DNA from: an uncultured Lachnospiraceae bacterium
Lineage (GTDB): Bacteria > Bacillota > Clostridia > Lachnospirales > Lachnospiraceae
Length of the DNA stretch: 64,000 nucleotides
NCBI GenBank assembly: GCA_910589385.1
Contig: CAJUTU010000008.1
Span: forward strand, 54,528 to 118,527
Reading direction: 5' to 3'
The position numbers and the translations under genes were made by a program. Of this stretch, positions 58,756 through 64,000 are shown piece after piece; the first letter of the stretch is position 1, and each line of letters opens with the position of its first letter. The notes beneath the pieces were generated by a model, which saw only the letters and a program-made list of their open reading frames with translations, ran no database searches and had not been told where the DNA came from.

Positions 58756-59613
58756 TTACTGCTGCCAGCGCCCGGAGGCACCGCATGGCAGGATGGATCC
58801 CGAGCTTTTTACCGGGAGACCGATCTCTTGAGACTCTACATGTCCACCGCGGTTTTTCAGCTCTCCTGCCAGAATATAAGTGAGGACTGCAGGAGCCAGC
58901 CCGGTGGTGTAGGAATTTACCAGGAAGAACAGGGCATCTTTTGAGAGGATCTTGGTACACAGCCGTATCAGCGGATGGATCATGTCTTCAATCTTCCAGA
59001 TTTCACCTTTTGGGCCGCGGCCATAGGAAGGCGGATCCATGATGATCGCATGATATGTATTGCCGCGGCGGATCTCTCTTTCTACAAATTTGACACAGTC
59101 ATCTACAAGCCAGCGGATGGGAGCATCCTTCAGGCCGGAGGAAACGGCGTTTTCTTTGGCCCAGGATACCATCCCTTTTGAAGCGTCCACGTGAGTCACC
59201 TGTGCTCCTGCAGCGGCGGCGGCCAATGTGGCGCCGCCGGTGTAGGCGAACAGGTTCAGGACTTTGACAGGACGCTTCGCATTTTTTATCAGATTTCCGA
59301 ACCAGTCCCAGTTGACAGCCTGTTCAGGAAATAATCCGGTATGCTTGAAACTAAACGGTTTCAGATGAAATGTCAGGGACTGATAATGGATCTTCCATTG
59401 CTGCGGTAAATCAGAGAATTCCCATTCGCCGCCTCCCTTTGGGCTGCGGTGATAATGTCCGTTCCAATTCTTCCATCCTGACGCTTTCTTTGGAAAATCC
59501 CAGATAACCTGAGGATCGGGACGAATGAGAGTGTAATCTCCCCAACGCTCCAGCTTCTCTCCTTTTGAACAATCTATCACTTCATAATCTTTCCATTGAT
59601 CTGCAACCCACAT
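58756..59613 (-). CDS. SAM-dependent rRNA-type methyltransferase (RlmI/RlmL-like)
   Basis: 285 residues. N-terminal beta-rich part (DYEVIDCSKGEKLERWG; LIRPDPQVIWDF), then a class I methyltransferase: motif I VLNLFAYTGGATLAAAAAGA (about residues 118-137), VDASKGMVSWAKENA (about 142-156), and the catalytic/substrate motif IIMDPPSYGRGPKGE (about 189-203). It resembles RlmI-type 23S rRNA methyltransferases but lacks the PUA domain. Target unknown. ATG 59613 with AAAGGAGGATTC just upstream on the minus strand. It is convergent with trxB. Confidence 0.85.
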   Translation of the reverse strand: MWVADQWKDYEVIDCSKGEKLERWGDYTLIRPDPQVIWDFPKKASGWKNWNGHYHRSPKGGGEWEFSDLPQQWKIHYQSLTFHLKPFSFKHTGLFPEQAVNWDWFGNLIKNAKRPVKVLNLFAYTGGATLAAAAAGAQVTHVDASKGMVSWAKENAVSSGLKDAPIRWLVDDCVKFVEREIRRGNTYHAIIMDPPSYGRGPKGEIWKIEDMIHPLIRLCTKILSKDALFFLVNSYTTGLAPAVLTYILAGELKNRGGHVESQEIGLPVKSSGSILPCGASGRWQQ

Positions 59614-59890
59614 GAATGAATCCTCCTTTTATCAACATATACAAAACTTTATACCCAAAGAACATACCTTATTTTTATCATAAAATATTTTGCGTGTTTA
59701 CAGAAAAAATGTCAAGCAGAATCGGAAATCTTCTGTATTAGTGAGACGATATGTTACTGTTTGACGGATATGTTTTGGACTCCAATCAGTAATAAATATG
59801 TAATATCGGTAAAGATACTCCTGCTTTCGACAAGTTATGATAGACTGAAAAAGGCAGAAAAGAGGAAAACGAAAGACAAGGAGAGGGAGG
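59614..59890 (+). other. AT-rich spacer upstream of the binding-protein/channel pair
   Basis: About 277 bases without a gene. A -10-like TATGAT lies at about 59838-59843, but I see no good -35. GGAGAGGGAGG just before 59891 is the ribosome site. Confidence 0.4.
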
Positions 59891-60691
59891 ATGAATACAA
59901 TACGAAAGAAGCAATACATATTTTTTGCGGCAATGCTTACCCTGGTGCTTCTGTTTGCGGCATGTGGCAGGCAGAAATCCGGCGTGCTTAAGGTTGGAGT
60001 TAGAGAAGACATTATGAATTTCGGATATCTTAATGAAGAAACCGGAAAATATTACGGGCTGGAGATTGACATTGCAAATGAGCTTGCTGACAGGCTGGGA
60101 TATGCGGAGGTAGAGTTTACCACTGTACAGCCGGATGATCGGAAAGAAATGCTTCTCGAAGAACAAGTGGATTGTATTATTGCAGTGTATTCTATCGCAG
60201 ACACGCGAAAGGAAAACTTTGACTTTTCTGAACCGTACTATACAGACCATACAAAAATCATGGTAGAGACATCTTCCCTCATCAATACACCAATGCAGCT
60301 GAAGGATAAAACGATCGGGATTGTAAATGGTTCGAACGCGGGACCTCTTCTGGCACAGAAGTTGTTTGACCTCAATCTGATTACAGAAAATGTGGTTTCC
60401 AATACAGAGGCGGAGACGATTTATGAAGGAGCCAGAGTTTTAAAGGCGTCGTCTTACAGTGAATTGTCTGTATACCTTGAAGAAGGGATCGTCGATGCGG
60501 TATGTATGGATTCTTGTATTGCAGGCACTTATATGGATGAGGACAGAAAATTTCTGGATCTTTCGATCGAAGAGCAGCAATATGGAGTGGCGACCGTAAA
60601 AGACTCTGCTTTGAGCGGGCCGGTGGCAGATACGGTCAGGGAAATGCTGGAAGATGGGACAATCGAGCGTTTTATTGATAAATGGGATTAG
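59891..60691 (+). CDS. family-3 solute-binding lipoprotein (amino-acid type) paired with an MscS channel
   Basis: 266 residues. Lipoprotein signal ending LLFAACG (lipobox FAAC, Cys about 25), then an SBP_bac_3 domain: LKVGVREDIMNFGYLNEETG, LEIDIANELADRLGY, VDCIIAVYSIADTRKENFDF and YYTDHTKIMVE. Amino-acid ABC importers normally continue with permease and ATPase genes; here none follows. Instead the next gene, 10 bases later, encodes a very large MscS-type channel with extracellular sensor domains. The gene pair therefore suggests ligand sensing rather than transport; inference. GGAGAGGGAGG gives a strong start. Confidence 0.88.
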   Translation: MNTIRKKQYIFFAAMLTLVLLFAACGRQKSGVLKVGVREDIMNFGYLNEETGKYYGLEIDIANELADRLGYAEVEFTTVQPDDRKEMLLEEQVDCIIAVYSIADTRKENFDFSEPYYTDHTKIMVETSSLINTPMQLKDKTIGIVNGSNAGPLLAQKLFDLNLITENVVSNTEAETIYEGARVLKASSYSELSVYLEEGIVDAVCMDSCIAGTYMDEDRKFLDLSIEEQQYGVATVKDSALSGPVADTVREMLEDGTIERFIDKWD

Positions 60692-60701
60692 GGGGACGGA
60701 T

Positions 60702-63700
60702 ATGTTTTCTAACAAAAGAAAAAAGATGGTTCTTATGATTGCCGTTGAAATATTTTGCCTTATTTTATTAGGCCTCCTTTTGATGGTTTTACAGACGAAT
60801 CTGTCCGTCGGTGAACAAAAAAGCGACACACAGGCAAATTTAGATAAAATGGAGTCTTTGGTGGAAAATGCGCGTATTGCAGCAGAACAGAGTATGGACT
60901 CTTATGACGAAATTTATGAAGCAAAAGCAGAAAGTGTAGCATTCATGTTCAAAAACCAGGTGATCTCCGGGTATACAGACGCCCAAATGAGCGAGTGCCA
61001 GAAGCTTCTGGGAGTCACCAATGTCCTGATTATAAACCGTAAGGGGGAAATCCTTGCACAGGCAAAAGAGAGTACGGCAGATTTTTCATACAATAGATAT
61101 AACCAACTGCGCATTGCGCTGAATATGGAAGAAGCATCCGATGCCTTTGAAGTGGAACGGGAAGGCAGGAGCTACCGCTATTATGGTGCAGGGATCGACA
61201 AGGATTCTATGGTGGTAATTGAGCAGAACCCGGAAGAATTACATGAATTACTGGCGAAGACATCCACCTGGGACAGTATACTGGAAAATGTAAACATTGG
61301 CTTGAACGGATTTGCATTTGCGATCTCTGCAAAAGATTATACATTTCTCTATTATCCTGACGACCGTCTGTCAGGCATGGATTCCCTGACAAACGGAGTT
61401 TCTGTTGAAACTCTGGAAAAGGATCAATTTGCGTGGATGACCATTGACGGACAGAAGTTATTTTGCGGCGTGACAAAGGTAGACGATGTGTACATTGTGT
61501 GCGCGATTACGTCTGAAGAGATACTGGCTTCAAGAAATACCACCGTTGCGATGATTTTGTTTATTTACTTTGCAGTGCTCACACTTGTCATTACATATGC
61601 ATTCTTTTTAATGAATCAGGAGAACAAGTCAGAGCGCAGAAAATTGTTCGGCGGCTTTTATTATAATCGCGTGGTGGGCCGGAAGATCGGAACGATTTCG
61701 CTGGTTGGGCTGATCTGTATCTTTTTGGTTTCTTTTTATATGCAGACGTTATTTTCTCTTTCAAGGCAGTCCATGAGCAATACCCAGCGGGTAGAAGAGG
61801 TAGAAAAAAAGATAGAGCAGTATACGAAAGAACGGGATTCGGTCAGGGCGCAGTATAATGAGCGGTATCTGAATAAATGCCAGATTGTAGCTTACATTAT
61901 CGAAAAGAAGCCGGAGCTTACAAAACATGCAAAGCTGGCAGAGCTGAGTGCGATTCTGGATGTAAAATCGATCCATATTTTCGATGAGACAGGAAGACAG
62001 ACTGCGACAGACGCTCTATTGGGAGACTTTGTGCTGAGTGAAGACCCGGAGGATCAATCCTATGAATTCCGAAAGCTGCTTAAGGGGAGTGAATACTATA
62101 TACAGGATGCCAGAGAAGATGATTCGACAGGAGAATACTGTCAATATATTGGCGTCGCTTTATGTGATGAAGAAGGAAATGTAACAGGGATTGCAGAAAT
62201 CAGTATTTTGCCGGAAAAATTAGAAGAAACCGTTTCCAATATGCAGATTGATAAAGTTCTTCAAGGGGTAAAGGTCGGAAAAGACGGAATGATTTTTGCA
62301 GTAGACAAAGAAACGGGCAAGTTTGTTTATCACCCAAATACCCGGCTGATTGGCAGAGAATCGGCAAAATACGGATTAAAACAGTCACAGCTTTCTGACG
62401 GATATGTAGGATACGCTGTGCTGGGAAACTTAAATTACTATGTCTCTTCACTGGAAACCGGTGATTACTATGTTTATGCGGCGGTCCCGTCTGATATGGT
62501 ACAGGGAAAACGGCTGCCTATTACGGTAACTTCTGTTCTGGCAAGCGTGATTTCCCTCCTGATCATCTTTGGGCTGCTGACCATCAGCAGACAGGACTTT
62601 GAAGAAAAAGAGCCGCAAGACGCAGACTCCGGCAGCGTGATGATTGATATTGAGATGCCGGATAAAAGGATCCGAAAGACAAGTTCTGCATCCAGCCGCT
62701 GGGAGAACCGGATTGTAAAGTGGAGCGAAAAGACGCCGGAGCAGCAAATGCATGTCGTGCTGAAAATTCTGCTTTCTGCATTAGCGACAGTCATCTGCGC
62801 GGTCATTTTGATGCGTGATAAAGTATTTGACAGCAGTTCGATTTTTGTGTATGTATTGGACGGGAAATGGGCCAGGGGCGTGAATATTTTTGCATTCACA
62901 AGCAGCATTATGATCATCTGTGTGACCAGCGTCGTGACGATGGTTGTACAGCAAATTCTTCAGATTCTGTCGAAAGCGCTTGACGCAAAGGGAGAAACGG
63001 TATGCCGTCTGCTCCATAACCTGCTGAAATATCTGTCGGTGCTTCTGATGCTGTATTATTGCCTTGCGCTGTTTGGGATTGATACAAAGACACTTCTCGC
63101 TTCTGCAGGCATCTTGACTCTGGTGATCGGATTGGGCGCGCAGAGGCTGGTATCAGACATCTTGGCAGGTCTGTTTATTATTTTTGAAGGAGAGTTTCAG
63201 GTTGGAGATATCGTTACGATTGGTGACTACCGGGGAAAGGTCGTGGAGATTGGAGTCCGTACTACCAAGATTGAAGACGGAAGTAAAAATATTAAGATCA
63301 TCAGCAACAGCGACGTATGCGGAGTCGTTAATATGACCAGAGAGTATTCTTATGCATGGGTGGATGTCGGGATTGAATATGGAGAATCTTTAGAGCGTGT
63401 GGAAAATATACTGGAAAAAGAATTTCCGAATATCAGGGCGCATCTACCGAATATCATTGACGGGCCGTTTTACAAAGGCGTTATTTCCCTTGGGGATAAC
63501 AGTGTGAATATCCGTGTCATGGTGCTTTGCTCAGAAGCAGACAGAATCCAGATGGAGCGCGATCTGAACCGTGAAATGAAGCTGATATTTGATAAGTATG
63601 ATATTAATATCCCATTCCCGCAGATCGTGCTGAACCAGCCAATCGAATTTCTGAAAGCAACGGAAGAAGAACAGATGCAGGCGCAGAGGTTTCACGATGC

Positions 63701-63752
63701 GCAGAGAGTCATGGCTGGAAACCTGATTGAGGACGACGAAGAAGAACATTAA
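60702..63752 (+). CDS. giant MscS-family channel with two extracellular Cache-like sensor domains
   Basis: 1016 residues. Order: TM1 (about 9-31); extracellular domain 1 (about 32-280; NTTVAM marks its end); TM2 (281-303) and TM3 (329-351); a coiled coil (about 360-385); extracellular domain 2 (about 385-600; IFAVDKETGKFVYHPNTRLI, YVSSLETGDYYVYAAVP), both looking like Cache/PAS-type sensor folds; TM4 (604-627); a charged cytosolic linker; TM5-TM7 (686-793); then the MscS pore helix and beta domain (LLASAGILTLVIGLGAQRLV, FIIFEGEFQVGDIVTIGDY, about 797-845) and C-terminal vestibule. GGGGGACGG precedes ATG 60702. Ordinary MscS is about 286 residues. Cotranscribed with the preceding lipoprotein. 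Confidence 0.87.
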   Translation: MFSNKRKKMVLMIAVEIFCLILLGLLLMVLQTNLSVGEQKSDTQANLDKMESLVENARIAAEQSMDSYDEIYEAKAESVAFMFKNQVISGYTDAQMSECQKLLGVTNVLIINRKGEILAQAKESTADFSYNRYNQLRIALNMEEASDAFEVEREGRSYRYYGAGIDKDSMVVIEQNPEELHELLAKTSTWDSILENVNIGLNGFAFAISAKDYTFLYYPDDRLSGMDSLTNGVSVETLEKDQFAWMTIDGQKLFCGVTKVDDVYIVCAITSEEILASRNTTVAMILFIYFAVLTLVITYAFFLMNQENKSERRKLFGGFYYNRVVGRKIGTISLVGLICIFLVSFYMQTLFSLSRQSMSNTQRVEEVEKKIEQYTKERDSVRAQYNERYLNKCQIVAYIIEKKPELTKHAKLAELSAILDVKSIHIFDETGRQTATDALLGDFVLSEDPEDQSYEFRKLLKGSEYYIQDAREDDSTGEYCQYIGVALCDEEGNVTGIAEISILPEKLEETVSNMQIDKVLQGVKVGKDGMIFAVDKETGKFVYHPNTRLIGRESAKYGLKQSQLSDGYVGYAVLGNLNYYVSSLETGDYYVYAAVPSDMVQGKRLPITVTSVLASVISLLIIFGLLTISRQDFEEKEPQDADSGSVMIDIEMPDKRIRKTSSASSRWENRIVKWSEKTPEQQMHVVLKILLSALATVICAVILMRDKVFDSSSIFVYVLDGKWARGVNIFAFTSSIMIICVTSVVTMVVQQILQILSKALDAKGETVCRLLHNLLKYLSVLLMLYYCLALFGIDTKTLLASAGILTLVIGLGAQRLVSDILAGLFIIFEGEFQVGDIVTIGDYRGKVVEIGVRTTKIEDGSKNIKIISNSDVCGVVNMTREYSYAWVDVGIEYGESLERVENILEKEFPNIRAHLPNIIDGPFYKGVISLGDNSVNIRVMVLCSEADRIQMERDLNREMKLIFDKYDINIPFPQIVLNQPIEFLKATEEEQMQAQRFHDAQRVMAGNLIEDDEEEH

Positions 63753-63769
63753 AGATAACAGAGAAAAGC

Positions 63770-63812
63770 GTTATAGTTCACTTCATGCCATCCGTTTAGA
63801 GTGAACTATAAC
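63770..63812. terminator. hairpin after the channel gene
   Basis: 13-bp perfect inverted repeat (63770-63782 against 63800-63812; GTTATAGTTCACT and complement) with a 17-base loop. No T run follows on the plus strand, so its role is uncertain. Confidence 0.5.
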
Positions 63813-63850
63813 CGAAAATTAAAAAATCTAAAAAAATTCAAAAAAAGTAC

Positions 63851-63879
63851 TTGAATTATGTTATTCAATTCGTTATAAT
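63851..63879 (+). promoter_or_regulatory. strong promoter near the right edge
   Basis: TTGAAT (63851-63856), 17-base spacer, TATAAT (63874-63879). It drives transcription out of the window to the right. Confidence 0.8.
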
Positions 63880-63886
63880 AACAACG

Positions 63887-64000
63887 CTGTGGCATGATAG
63901 CTGTGAAGCGCGAGGTTGCTGCCGATTGTGAGAGTTGCACAGGATGGCAGGTTTTCCGTGGAGCGAATGTCAAGTTAGGAAACTGGCGACAAGTCACTGT
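63887..64000 (+). ncRNA. leader RNA, probably of a ribosomal-protein operon (cut by window edge)
   Basis: At least 114 bases of GC-richer, non-coding, foldable sequence after the promoter, for example the hairpin AGTTAGGAAACT within GTC...GAC (about 63970-63992). From memory it resembles the leader in front of rpsJ (S10 operon) in Lachnospiraceae; the gene itself is outside the window, so this is a tentative call. Confidence 0.4.

Overview
The window reads as a chromosome segment of an anaerobic, gut-type Firmicute, most likely Lachnospiraceae (Clostridia). Grounds: [FeFe]-hydrogenase maturases (HydF, HydG), an oxygen-sensitive class III ribonucleotide reductase, glycogen genes glgC-glgD in tandem, SpoVG, a short type-3 prolyl-tRNA synthetase, strong AGGAGG ribosome binding sites, and a PurF paralogue that starts MGGFFG. 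The species is not determined. I found no rRNA, tRNA, CRISPR array or complete insertion sequence.

Layout. 1-11.7 kb is housekeeping: 5'-part of murC (runs off the left edge), glgC-glgD, spoVG, an RluA-type pseudouridine synthase, an xpaC-telA pair, proS, an AEC transporter, maf and a ferredoxin. 11.7-20.2 kb is an accessory, AT-rich island: a remnant of a LytTR-regulator locus, a secreted PPC-like protein and an unknown partner, an intact LytTR response regulator, a decayed PBECR4-type gene preceded by tandem 50-bp repeats, and a three-gene DUF262 / DUF3696-type ATPase / unknown cassette that looks like an anti-phage module. 20.6-31 kb is a polyol/ketose catabolic operon (two zinc dehydrogenases, AlsE-like epimerase, MFS transporter, class II aldolase, PfkB kinase, aldo/keto reductase, DeoR regulator) followed by a dicarboxylate/amino-acid symporter with a near-identical promoter. 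31-47.9 kb holds enolase, an internally deleted LytTR regulator plus AraC regulator, and a host-glycan region (beta-galactosidase, AraC regulator, sugar ABC importer, an unrecognised large cytosolic protein, a GH20 hexosaminidase, an ABC-ATPase-domain protein). 48-54 kb has a PurF-like protein lacking the glutaminase cysteine, the TM1266-hydG-hydF operon behind a long attenuator-type leader, acylphosphatase and proC. 54-58.6 kb is an anaerobic dNTP module: nrdG, an nrdD fused to a thioredoxin-like domain, and thioredoxin reductase. The right end has an rRNA methyltransferase, a solute-binding lipoprotein paired with a giant sensor-MscS channel, and a promoter plus leader that probably belongs to a ribosomal-protein operon beyond the edge.

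How parts fit. Sugars or polyols and amino glycans enter through the MFS and ABC systems and are converted to glycolytic intermediates; enolase and glycogen synthesis sit on the same carbon flow; hydrogenase maturation disposes of electrons. A shared octamer, CTTTGAAA (or its complement TTTCAAAG), links the polyol operon, the deoR gene and the symporter gene as one probable regulon.

Best candidates for something new: (i) the leader RNA at about 52,553-52,725, whose terminator arm can alternatively pair with an upstream segment; (ii) the solute-binding lipoprotein plus double-extracellular-domain MscS channel at 59.9-63.8 kb; (iii) the DUF262/ATPase/unknown cassette with the neighbouring repeat-preceded PBECR4 relic; (iv) LytTR regulators that have twice lost their centre while keeping both ends. 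All functional statements are from reading motifs by eye; no database search was run.
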